Source of the DNA: CAZPXF01 sp964590945
GTDB taxonomy: Bacteria > Bacillota > Clostridia > Lachnospirales > Lachnospiraceae
Length of the DNA: 6,561 bases
Direction of reading: 5' to 3'
Assembly (NCBI GenBank): GCA_964590945.1
Contig: CAZPXF010000100.1
Coordinates: 1-6,561, forward strand
Shown: positions 1 to 6,481 of the stretch, piece by piece
Position numbering within the stretch: the first letter of the stretch is position 1
Layout: every line of letters starts with the position of its first letter
Translations under genes and position numbers: made by a program
The notes under the pieces: generated by a model
The model's database searches: none
What the model saw: only the letters and a program-made list of their open reading frames with translations
Told to the model about the DNA's origin: nothing

Positions 1-1
1 T

Positions 2-370
2 ACACCGCGGTCTATGAATTTCATGTGGCTGCTGATTATTTCCATTGCAATTTTGTGTATGTTCATGTACAGTGCGCAGGCATTACACTATGCGATCCTT
101 GAAGAAGGGGATTATCCGCTTGAAATAATGGGAGCTACCACGTTCATTCTTTCTCCTTTGGGTTACGGCGTTGCGGAGAGTATCATGCCTATGTACAACG
201 GCTGGTGCCTGAACCATTTCTCAGGACTGGCAGGCTATGAAGCAATCTTTAAAACATTTATCGCCATGCTGTGCATAGCCGCTGTTGCGGCGGTCATATT
301 CCGCAGACTTACAAAGGAGCGCCGCATGGAGCTTGCGAAATTGCGTGAATCCGGTAAAACAGCTGAATAA
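2..370 (+). CDS. MFS transporter, C-terminal fragment (5' end outside window)
   Basis: The reading frame is open from the left edge (Thr-Pro-Arg-Ser precede the first Met at 14), so this is the C-terminal 122 residues of a longer protein and the Met at 14 is probably internal. Counting from that Met, hydrophobic segments lie at about residues 5-24, 40-58 and 79-97, followed by a basic cytoplasmic tail (RRLTKERR). This fits the last three helices of a 12-helix MFS permease. The stretch HYAILEEGDYPLEIMG, then a Gly-rich helix and a Gly-Tyr-x-x-Ile-Phe turn, resembles the C-terminal third of Firmicute MFS proteins, which often read YFAxLEEGxIPLxxTG there. The substrate cannot be told from this end. 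The M24 peptidase gene follows after 38 bases with no terminator, so the two are probably co-transcribed, and a peptide or amino-acid derivative is a reasonable but unproven substrate. The family call is fairly secure and the function open. Confidence 0.72.
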   Translation, partial: TPRSMNFMWLLIISIAILCMFMYSAQALHYAILEEGDYPLEIMGATTFILSPLGYGVAESIMPMYNGWCLNHFSGLAGYEAIFKTFIAMLCIAAVAAVIFRRLTKERRMELAKLRESGKTAE

Positions 371-408
371 AATTATTATTAAAAATCATGACAGGAGGTT
401 AGAGATCC

Positions 409-1488
409 ATGATGAATAAAGAAAGATTTGCCCGTGTAATTGAAGAGATGAAAAAAACCGGGCTGAAACAGATCATCGTAGCGGATGATCCTTCGATCCT
501 GTGGCTCACAGGACGTATTGTCAATCCGATGGAGCGCTGCGGGGCTATCCTGATCAAGGATAATGGAGATGTTCATGCGTTTATGAATCATCTTTTCTGC
601 TTCGAGCCTGTTGACGGGATGGTGATGCATTATTACGCAGATGGGGAGAACCCATACAAATTGATCGCGGATGAGCTTGTACCGGGGCCGGTAGGCTTTG
701 ATAAAAACTGGGCGAGCAAGCATACCATATCCGTGTTGAAGGAAAGGGACGATATCACGCCGGAGCTGGGCTCTGAGCCGATCGATATCTGCAAGGCGCA
801 CAAGGATGAGGCGGAAAAAGAGGCGCTTCGCCATGCGGCGAGCATCAACGATATGGCAGTAGAGTTTGGGATCAGGCATATCAATCCGGAGCTGGATGAG
901 CTTACCCTCTCCAATATGATCGAAGAATTTTTCGAGGAGAATGGCGCAGTACAGGATATGCAGCTTCAGTATGTATGTTATGGAAAAAATGCAGCGGAGC
1001 CGCATCACGGGGCTGTCGCCGGGGAGATGCTCCATGAAGGGGATGCAGTTCTTTTCGACCTTTGGGCTCCGATCAACAATTATTGGTGCGATATGACAAG
1101 AACTGTATTTTATAAGAGTGTCAGCGAGGAACACCGTAAGGTTTATGAGATCGTAAAGAAAGCGCAGCAGGCGGCGATTGATTTTGTGAAGCCGGGCGTC
1201 AAAATGTCGGATATCGATGCGGTTGCGCGCAAGGTAATATCCGACGCCGGATATGGAGAATATTTCCTTACCCGTACCGGCCATGGGGTTGGTATGACCG
1301 TGCATGAGCCGCCGGAGGCAAGTCCTTCCTGCGAGCTGATCGCAGAACCGGGCATGTGCTTTTCGATCGAGCCGGGGATTTATCTTAAGGATAATGTCGG
1401 CGTGCGTATCGAAGATCTGGTCATTGTTACGGAGGACGGCTGCGAGGTGCTGACAAAATATCCAAAAGACCTGCAGATCGTCGGTTAA
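409..1488 (+). CDS. M24-family metallopeptidase (Xaa-Pro dipeptidase/aminopeptidase P type)
   Basis: This 359-residue cytoplasmic protein has the two-domain layout of prolidase and aminopeptidase P relatives: a creatinase-type N-terminal domain (about residues 5-130) and a pita-bread catalytic domain (about 135-355). All five dinuclear-metal ligands are visible: Asp217 (LFDLWA), Asp228 (WCDMTRT), His292 (TGHGVGM), Glu321 (FSIEPG) and Glu335 (GVRIED). The conserved substrate-site residues His200 (PHHG), His299 (VHEPP) and Arg333 are also present. Intact ligands argue against creatinase, which shares the fold but lacks the metal site. Members hydrolyse peptide bonds next to proline; whether this one acts as dipeptidase or aminopeptidase cannot be decided here, though its length suits the PepQ-like range. 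The start at 409 is favoured because AGGAGG at 393-398 lies 10 bases upstream; the ATG at 412 is 13 bases away. It follows an MFS transporter gene, suggesting uptake and hydrolysis of one substrate, and ends just before a strong hairpin. Confidence 0.93.
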   Translation: MMNKERFARVIEEMKKTGLKQIIVADDPSILWLTGRIVNPMERCGAILIKDNGDVHAFMNHLFCFEPVDGMVMHYYADGENPYKLIADELVPGPVGFDKNWASKHTISVLKERDDITPELGSEPIDICKAHKDEAEKEALRHAASINDMAVEFGIRHINPELDELTLSNMIEEFFEENGAVQDMQLQYVCYGKNAAEPHHGAVAGEMLHEGDAVLFDLWAPINNYWCDMTRTVFYKSVSEEHRKVYEIVKKAQQAAIDFVKPGVKMSDIDAVARKVISDAGYGEYFLTRTGHGVGMTVHEPPEASPSCELIAEPGMCFSIEPGIYLKDNVGVRIEDLVIVTEDGCEVLTKYPKDLQIVG

Positions 1489-1518
1489 TCCGATTTTTCC
1501 TTTTAATCCCAATTCATA

Positions 1519-1553
1519 AAGGAGGCGCCGTCCCGCGGGGCGGCGCTTCCCTT
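1519..1553. terminator. GC-rich hairpin between convergent genes, probable bidirectional terminator
   Basis: The arms at 1519-1533 and 1538-1553 pair over about 15 base pairs with a CGCG loop, one bulged C at 1549 and two G-T wobbles. The hairpin sits between the stop of the M24 gene (1488) and the stop of the convergent deacetylase gene (1555), where a shared terminator is expected. T-tracts after the stem are weak on both strands (TTCC on the plus side, CCTTTAT on the minus side), so termination may be less efficient than the stem suggests. Confidence 0.65.
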
Positions 1554-1554
1554 C

Positions 1555-3027
1555 CTAATTATTCACACCGTGGTGTACAGGCTGCGTATCCTCTTCAAAA
1601 GCGTAAAAGTCATATCCATTTTTTCTGGCGTATTTGATGATCTTTTTCAGCGCCGTGACGGTTGTCGCCTTAGCATTTGTATCATGCATGAGGATGACGT
1701 TGTTGCGGTTCTCCTTCAGGCCGCTTTTGATATTGTTCACAAGCTTATCCACGGGGACATTATTCCCGGTGGCGTCCTCGGAATCCACATTCCAGTCGAG
1801 ATAAACGTATTCCGCCTCTGAGACGTCCCGGACCAGCTTCGACATGATGCCTTTGGAATAATTGCGGCTGATCGTATTGGAGCTTCCCCCCGGAAAACGG
1901 ATGACGAACGGCTCGTAGCCGAAATCATCCTTAAGCTTCTTGCCAAGCTTTGTGATATTGTCCATGAAAGCTTCTTCGGATTTGTAGATCTCCTCATAGT
2001 CATGGGAGTAACCGTGAATACCGATCGTATGTCCGTCGGAAATCATTTGCTGCAGCGTATCCTTATCGCTGTCACTGTAGTTCAGTATAAAAAATGTGGC
2101 GGGAATATGATACTTTTTCAGGATTTTCAAAATCTTTGGCGTAACCTCATCGCCGGGTCCGTCGTCGAAGGTCAGATAGATGGCGTTCGGATTGCGTTCG
2201 CCCTTATCCAGAATATGGATCGTCCGGGTTACCGTGTTCCGGTTGCCTGCTTTGTCGGATACGGTATATGCTATCGTCTGGGTTCCGGATTTGGAGGTAT
2301 CGATGGAACCGGCAGTGATGATCTTTTCTGTGAGATCGCCGTCCAGATCATCCTCTGCAAATGCGCCCTGTTCCACATATTCCGCGCCGCAGGCGAGGGT
2401 GATGTAATCAGAACCGTTAAGCGTGATGACCGGCTTGACGATATCCTTGATCGTCACGTCGCGGACGGCTTCCGCCTTGTTGCCGGAGGAATCCGTTACC
2501 GTGTAAATGATCTGTCCCTTATTATTTTCTTTATCCTCGTTGGTCGTGACCTTTACCGACTCCGTCAGATCCCCGTCGTAATTATCCGATGCGGTAAATC
2601 CGCTTTCCTCAAAAAAGTCCATGGAAGAAAGGGTCAGATTCGTCTCTCCATCCAGAAAAATAGCTGGCTTTACAGTATCTACAACCTGAACGGAACGTGA
2701 GATGCGGGAGGTGCGGCCATGGTAGGAAACCGAGTATGTAACCTGATAAAGTCCGATCTTATCCGTGTTGACGTTGCTGTCGATTTGAATCTCGTCGGTA
2801 AGATCCTTCTTTAATATGGAAGCATAGGCTCCGGGATCGTTGAAGGTGTCGAAAACCTGAACTTTCATCTCTTTCGTTCCGCGCATCTTTATGTCAGGTT
2901 TCACAGTCAGGAAAAAATACAGCGCGATAATAATGATAACAACAGCAGCCGCGCCGGCTCCGATCAGCAGCCATTTCTTTTTCTTTGTCATTTGTAAATA
3001 TTCCATCCTTCCATCCTTGATACTCAT
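1555..3027 (-). CDS. Membrane-anchored polysaccharide deacetylase (NodB domain) with three DUF5011/Ig-like repeats
   Basis: This is a carbohydrate esterase family 4 enzyme that should remove N- or O-acetyl groups from a cell-wall or extracellular polysaccharide, peptidoglycan being the usual target in Firmicutes. The N-terminus has a short Lys-rich stretch (KKKK at 15-18) and one membrane helix at about 19-41, with no clear cleavage site, so it is probably a signal anchor with the rest outside. Three Ig-like DUF5011-type repeats follow at about 43-116, 117-196 and 197-274; the second and third carry the typical KP-x-I-x-L-x-G, DGDLTE and YTVxDxxGN signatures, and the first is diverged. The NodB domain spans about 282-480 with every motif intact: TFDDGP (286-291; Asp288 catalytic base, Asp289 metal), HGYSH (338-342), RFPGG (377-381), DWNVD (411-415) and LMHD (446-449, His448). 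The longest start is reported, with GAGG eight bases upstream. A near-consensus promoter would instead put transcription inside this start and favour ATG at 3006 (483 residues). It is divergent from the response-regulator operon. Confidence 0.92.
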   Translation of the reverse strand: MSIKDGRMEYLQMTKKKKWLLIGAGAAAVVIIIIALYFFLTVKPDIKMRGTKEMKVQVFDTFNDPGAYASILKKDLTDEIQIDSNVNTDKIGLYQVTYSVSYHGRTSRISRSVQVVDTVKPAIFLDGETNLTLSSMDFFEESGFTASDNYDGDLTESVKVTTNEDKENNKGQIIYTVTDSSGNKAEAVRDVTIKDIVKPVITLNGSDYITLACGAEYVEQGAFAEDDLDGDLTEKIITAGSIDTSKSGTQTIAYTVSDKAGNRNTVTRTIHILDKGERNPNAIYLTFDDGPGDEVTPKILKILKKYHIPATFFILNYSDSDKDTLQQMISDGHTIGIHGYSHDYEEIYKSEEAFMDNITKLGKKLKDDFGYEPFVIRFPGGSSNTISRNYSKGIMSKLVRDVSEAEYVYLDWNVDSEDATGNNVPVDKLVNNIKSGLKENRNNVILMHDTNAKATTVTALKKIIKYARKNGYDFYAFEEDTQPVHHGVNN

Positions 3028-3055
3028 ATTGTAAACCTCTGATAGAAATTGTCAA
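3028..3055 (-). promoter_or_regulatory. Probable sigma-A promoter of the deacetylase gene
   Basis: Read on the minus strand, TTGACA (3055-3050, perfect -35) is followed by a 16-base spacer and TACAAT (3033-3028, five of six -10 matches). Transcription would begin near 3021, an A in this strand. That lies inside the longest reading frame and leaves a leader of about 15 bases carrying AAGGA (3018-3014), seven bases before the ATG at 3006. The promoter therefore bears directly on the choice of start codon. Confidence 0.6.
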
Positions 3056-3070
3056 TCTGCCTTTCGATCT

Positions 3071-3088
3071 TTAAGAATTCTTAATAAT
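3071..3088. promoter_or_regulatory. Candidate response-regulator operator: 10-bp-period direct repeat and 14-bp palindrome
   Basis: TTAAGAAT (3071-3078) is repeated as TTAATAAT (3081-3088), seven of eight identical, one helical turn apart. OmpR/PhoB-family regulators typically bind such tandem half-sites. The same bases include a perfect 14-bp palindrome, TTAAGAATTCTTAA (3071-3084), that a dimeric repressor could use instead. The site lies about 60 bases upstream of the inferred start of each divergent transcript. No binding protein is proven, and AT-rich spacers can produce such patterns by chance. Confidence 0.35.
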
Positions 3089-3102
3089 TTTATGCGGACT
3101 CT

Positions 3103-3131
3103 CTTAAAAAAAGCATGATATTGTGTATACT
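3103..3131 (+). promoter_or_regulatory. Possible promoter of the two-component operon (good -10, weak -35)
   Basis: TATACT at 3126-3131 matches the -10 consensus at five of six bases. With a 17-base spacer the -35 would be CTTAAA (3103-3108), only three of six. Transcription would start near 3138, giving a leader of about 45 bases before the regulator ATG at 3183. The poor -35 would suit an activator-dependent, autoregulated promoter. No other convincing plus-strand promoter is visible in this spacer. Confidence 0.45.
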
Positions 3132-3169
3132 ATAAAACGAATGGGGCCTTATGGGATCCGTTATATTTG

Positions 3170-3175
3170 GGAGGT
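3170..3175 (+). promoter_or_regulatory. Shine-Dalgarno site deciding the response-regulator start
   Basis: GGAGGT ends seven bases before the ATG at 3183. It excludes the 20-residue upstream extension (from GTG 3123), which has no comparable site and would add residues absent from the conserved receiver domain. Confidence 0.85.
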
Positions 3176-3182
3176 GGAGAAC

Positions 3183-3878
3183 ATGTTTCAGATTTTAGTC
3201 TGTGATGATGATAAAGCGATCGTAGATGCGATAGAAATCTATTTAAGTCAGGAGGGGTATCAGATCCTGAAGGCGTATGATGGGATTCAGGCGGTGAAGC
3301 TGTTGGAGAATGAAACGGTGGATCTTCTGATCATCGACATTATGATGCCAAAGCTGGACGGCATCCGGGCGACGCTCAGGATCCGGGAGAAATCGAAGAT
3401 TCCCATTATTATCCTGTCGGCGAAATCGGAAGATGCGGATAAGGTGCTGGGACTGAATATCGGCGCGGACGACTATGTGACAAAGCCGTTCAGTCCATTG
3501 GAGCTGACAGCGCGGGTGCGTTCCCAGCTTCGACGGTACACCGGGTTCGGAAGCGGCGTCCCGGAGGAATCGGAGAATATTTACAGAACAGGCGGACTGA
3601 CGGTCAATGACGACACGAAGGAGGTAACGGTGGACGGCGACAGCGTGAAGCTGACCCCGATGGAGTACAATATTCTGCTGTTTCTTATAAAGAATCCGGG
3701 AAGAGTATTTTCAACCGGACAGATCTACGAGCACATATGGGGCGAGGAAATGCTCGGCGCGGACAATACGGTTGCGGTACATATCCGGCATATCCGGGAA
3801 AAAATTGAGATCAATCCGAAGGAACCCCGCTATCTGAAGGTAGTCTGGGGAATCGGCTACAAAATCGAAAAGCAGTAG
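3183..3878 (+). CDS. OmpR/PhoB-family response regulator (VanR-like)
   Basis: This 231-residue DNA-binding response regulator receives phosphate from the kinase encoded next to it. The receiver domain (about 2-115) has the acidic pocket Asp8-Asp9, phospho-acceptor Asp52 (IIDIMMP), Ser79, Tyr98 and Lys101 (KPF), all the residues needed for phosphorylation and switching. The C-terminal winged helix (about 137-229) carries the usual LTPMEY entry, the recognition-helix region NTVAVHIRHIREK (195-207) and the GIGYKIE wing. Overall wording is closest to VanR-like regulators of Clostridia, but similarity at this level does not imply vancomycin resistance and no van resistance genes are present. The frame is open back to a GTG at 3123, but the ATG at 3183 is chosen. 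GGAGGT (3170-3175) lies seven bases before it, family proteins begin at this point, and the GTG overlaps the probable -10 element. It heads a tight operon with the kinase gene. Confidence 0.95.
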   Translation: MFQILVCDDDKAIVDAIEIYLSQEGYQILKAYDGIQAVKLLENETVDLLIIDIMMPKLDGIRATLRIREKSKIPIIILSAKSEDADKVLGLNIGADDYVTKPFSPLELTARVRSQLRRYTGFGSGVPEESENIYRTGGLTVNDDTKEVTVDGDSVKLTPMEYNILLFLIKNPGRVFSTGQIYEHIWGEEMLGADNTVAVHIRHIREKIEINPKEPRYLKVVWGIGYKIEKQ

Positions 3879-3882
3879 GAGG
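3877..3882 (+). promoter_or_regulatory. Shine-Dalgarno of the kinase gene, overlapping the regulator stop codon
   Basis: AGGAGG begins inside the TAG stop (3876-3878) of the response-regulator gene and ends seven bases before the kinase ATG at 3890. This arrangement makes translational coupling of the two proteins likely. Confidence 0.85.
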
Positions 3883-3889
3883 AGAGCAG

Positions 3890-6397
3890 ATGGAAAAATG
3901 GATGAAATTCTGCAGTGATTTTCGGGTTAAGCTGATCTGCGTGATCCTGTTTATAGCAGGAGTAGCGGCGGCGGTGGGAAGTCTGCAGTGGTTTTTGAAT
4001 TATATGTATGATACCGGGCAGGGCGAAGAGGCGATTTTTGAAAATTATAAGCAAAGCTACACGGAGACAAACGGATTTCAGAAGGAATTGGTGAGCGAGG
4101 CGGGCGAAGCCATTCAGGGAATCAAAGCAAGAGAGCTCTTTGAGACGGACGGCAAATATGATGGAGATAAGGCGGTCGATGTGAAGCAGTATTCCGAAAA
4201 GCACACCATCGATGGGTCGGCCGACTGCGGGCTCAGCTACACGCTGGATGATTTCCTGCAGCTGGGCCGGGATGTCTATAATGATGTAGAGTATGATTAT
4301 AATACGATTTACGTTTGTAAAAAGAATAAGGCGGATAAGAAAGGAAATCTGTATGCATATCTGACAGAAGATGAATGGAAAGAGCTTCTTGGGAGCAATG
4401 ATTTTAATGATGACCTGGATGACTATGAGTATAGTACGGAACCGGTTTACAATGAGGACGGATCGATCGTCTACGCAAGCTGCTGGCCGTTTTCCGTACC
4501 AAAGAGAATACTGGAAACTCCGGCGCGGGAGGGGGGCTGGCTTGAAATATTTAATACGAATCCCGAGCTGAACGGTTTGATGAGCGATTATATCGAGATG
4601 CTTATTTCGTCCGCGGAGTCCCTGTATTCGGAATATTCCGCGTATCAGCAGAAAAACACCTATGAGGATACGGAAAAAACAAATCTCCGGTATATTTTAT
4701 ACAATAAGAGTACAAAGAAGCTTTATTCTAATAATCCGGACTGGCAGGACGCCGGACAGTATGAAGCATATCTGAACGAGGTTCAGGCGCAGGAAATTTA
4801 CCTGTACAATGACGGAAACGACTGGGAGGATACTCTTACTGACGCGGCAGGAGTCTATTCCTACGTGGATGATCTGGATAATCTGGATGATATCAGCGAC
4901 TGGGAGATCGGCATTACCGTAGATACGACATTTGCGGCTGATGATGTATTTGCAGATCAGGCAAGATCCTATACACAATCTGCATCGGCTGCGGAGAGTT
5001 ACCGCGCCGTACTTGCGATCAGCATATTCGTTATACTTGTCTGCGCGATCCTTTTGGGATTTGGATTTTGGGGGACCGACGGGAGAACGGTCAGGCTGTT
5101 TATCTTCGATAGGCTGAAAACAGAGCTTGCCGCCGTCATCGTCGCAGGCGTATGGGGGATCTTCTTCGGAATCGGCGTGTGGATGATCGAAGAGTACACA
5201 GAACTTTTGGGGAGTTATATGTTCTGGGGCGCTATGATCAGTATTCCGTCGGCGGTCCTTTTCCTGATCGGATATGGAAGCCTGATAAAAAGAATCCGGA
5301 CACATACCTTATGGAAAAACAGTATCTGCTATATGATCTGGAAATGGTGCGCGAAACTTTTCGGCAAGCTGGCCGGATTTTTGAAGGATGCGTATCATAA
5401 TATCCATCTGATCTGGAAATACGTTCTGGGAATGCTGGCAGTGATCTTCCTGCACTGGCTGGCAATGGCGGCTGACAGTGGATTCTTCGTATTTATTGCG
5501 CTTATCTCGGAGATCGTGGTCTTTACCATGGTTATCCGGAAGACGATCAACAGACAGAAGATCATAGAAGGACTGCGCGCGATCGTTTCCGGCAGGCTGG
5601 AGCAGAAGATCGACACGGTAAAAATGAAGGGCGCGGAGAAGGAGGCGGCAGAGCTTCTGAATCATGTGGAGGATGGGCTTGAGGAGGCGATTCAGAAGCA
5701 GATGAAGAGCGAGCGCATGAAAACAGAGCTTATCACCAATGTCTCCCATGATATTAAGACGCCGCTGACGTCCATCATCAATTACGTGGATCTTCTGAAG
5801 CGTGAGACGGCAGAGATCGGCAAGGCGGATCCGGACAAGGTTACCGAATATCTGGAGGTGCTGGATCAGAAATCGCAGCGGCTTAAAATACTGACGGAGG
5901 ACGTCGTTGAGGCGTCCAGGATCAGCTCCGGAAATATCGTTCTGGAAAATACAAAGATTGATCTGGTGGAGACATTGATACAGATTGAGGGCGAGTATTC
6001 GGAGAAGCTCTCAGAATCCAACCTGAAGTTTGTAAAGACAATGCCGGAGCCTCCGGTGACGATCTTCGCAGATGGAAGAAGAGTGTGGCGGGTATTCGGC
6101 AACCTGTACCAGAATGTCGCAAAATATGCGATGCCGAATACAAGAGTGTATGTTTCTCTTGAAAAAGAGGATGGAAAAGCAGTCTTCACGATGAAGAATA
6201 TTTCGGAAGCGTCGCTGAATATCGATGCGGATGAGCTGACGGAACGTTTTATCCGGGGAGATGAGTCCAGAACAACCGAAGGCAGCGGGCTTGGGTTGTC
6301 GATCGCGAAGAGCCTGACGGAGACGATGAACGGAAAATTCGATATATATCTGGACGGAGATCTGTTTAAAGTGATCGTGGTATTTCCGCTTTGTTGA
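3890..6397 (+). CDS. Sensor histidine kinase with large acidic extracytoplasmic domain
   Basis: This 835-residue membrane kinase is presumably the partner of the response regulator 11 bases upstream. A first membrane helix (about 14-36) is followed by an extracytoplasmic region of about 330 residues (37-370) with no fold I recognise. It has about 70 Asp/Glu against about 25 Lys/Arg by hand count, including acidic clusters at 171-180 and 327-338. Further helices lie at about 372-394, 413-433, 443-464, 511-528 and 531-549, then a HAMP-like linker (about 552-605). The HisKA H-box has His620 (SHDIKTPLTS). The ATPase domain has the N-box (NLYQN, Asn742), an F-box (FIRGD, 787-791) and the G2 loop GSGLGLS (798-804). 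The usual DxGxG G1 box is absent; MKNIS (768-772) stands where it should be. That pattern also occurs in some VanS-like Clostridia kinases as I recall them, so activity is likely kept. The protein is long for its class because of the sensor and extra helices. The signal is unknown. Confidence 0.93.
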   Translation: MEKWMKFCSDFRVKLICVILFIAGVAAAVGSLQWFLNYMYDTGQGEEAIFENYKQSYTETNGFQKELVSEAGEAIQGIKARELFETDGKYDGDKAVDVKQYSEKHTIDGSADCGLSYTLDDFLQLGRDVYNDVEYDYNTIYVCKKNKADKKGNLYAYLTEDEWKELLGSNDFNDDLDDYEYSTEPVYNEDGSIVYASCWPFSVPKRILETPAREGGWLEIFNTNPELNGLMSDYIEMLISSAESLYSEYSAYQQKNTYEDTEKTNLRYILYNKSTKKLYSNNPDWQDAGQYEAYLNEVQAQEIYLYNDGNDWEDTLTDAAGVYSYVDDLDNLDDISDWEIGITVDTTFAADDVFADQARSYTQSASAAESYRAVLAISIFVILVCAILLGFGFWGTDGRTVRLFIFDRLKTELAAVIVAGVWGIFFGIGVWMIEEYTELLGSYMFWGAMISIPSAVLFLIGYGSLIKRIRTHTLWKNSICYMIWKWCAKLFGKLAGFLKDAYHNIHLIWKYVLGMLAVIFLHWLAMAADSGFFVFIALISEIVVFTMVIRKTINRQKIIEGLRAIVSGRLEQKIDTVKMKGAEKEAAELLNHVEDGLEEAIQKQMKSERMKTELITNVSHDIKTPLTSIINYVDLLKRETAEIGKADPDKVTEYLEVLDQKSQRLKILTEDVVEASRISSGNIVLENTKIDLVETLIQIEGEYSEKLSESNLKFVKTMPEPPVTIFADGRRVWRVFGNLYQNVAKYAMPNTRVYVSLEKEDGKAVFTMKNISEASLNIDADELTERFIRGDESRTTEGSGLGLSIAKSLTETMNGKFDIYLDGDLFKVIVVFPLC

Positions 6398-6437
6398 ATT
6401 TCGTGCATCCATTCCCTGTGTGTAAACTATTTATGAC

Positions 6438-6481
6438 TTCAATATTTTTTCAATCATTTTTCAATATTTTTTCAAGATTCC
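6438..6481 (+). repeat. Four tandem 11-bp TTCAA boxes upstream of a promoter, candidate OmpR/PhoB-family binding site
   Basis: Four units start at 6438, 6449, 6460 and 6471, exactly 11 bases apart. They read TTCAATATTTT, TTCAATCATTT, TTCAATATTTT and TTCAAGATTCC. If transcription starts near 6499 (from TATAAT at 6487), the hexamer boxes span about -61 to -23. That is the position and 11-bp spacing known for Bacillus subtilis PhoP core sites (four TTAACA-like repeats), so activation by an OmpR/PhoB-family regulator is plausible. The product of the regulator gene upstream is the obvious candidate. T-tracts phased at 11 bp could also simply bend the DNA. Confidence 0.6.

Noticed and set aside
379..1512. 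A 377-codon open frame on the minus strand covering the whole M24 gene, slightly longer than the gene itself.
   Set aside because: The plus-strand frame has every M24 metal ligand and a strong Shine-Dalgarno. The antisense product shows no recognisable domain and is best explained by the codon composition of the real gene.
1518..1525. An AAGGAGG-like sequence after the M24 gene that resembles a Shine-Dalgarno.
   Set aside because: No start codon with an open frame follows at a suitable distance, and the bases form the left arm of the GC-rich hairpin.
2002..2700. A 232-codon plus-strand frame opposite the deacetylase gene.
   Set aside because: The minus-strand frame carries all NodB motifs and DUF5011 signatures, so this frame is a shadow.
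3123..3182. An upstream GTG start that would lengthen the response regulator by 20 residues.
   Set aside because: It has no ribosome binding site, overlaps the probable -10 element, and adds residues before the conserved start of the receiver domain; GGAGGT precedes the ATG at 3183.
4697..5305. A 202-codon minus-strand frame inside the kinase gene.
   Set aside because: It is antisense to the membrane region of a clear kinase, and its translation matches no family I recognise.
3183..6397. Naming the pair vanR/vanS.
   Set aside because: The similarity is to the broad VanR/VanS-like class only. The kinase has a much larger sensor and extra helices, and no vancomycin-resistance genes are in the window.
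6438..6481. Regular short repeats considered as a CRISPR array or satellite.
   Set aside because: The units are 11 bp, contiguous, without spacers and only four in number, located directly before a promoter; a regulatory site or bent DNA fits better.
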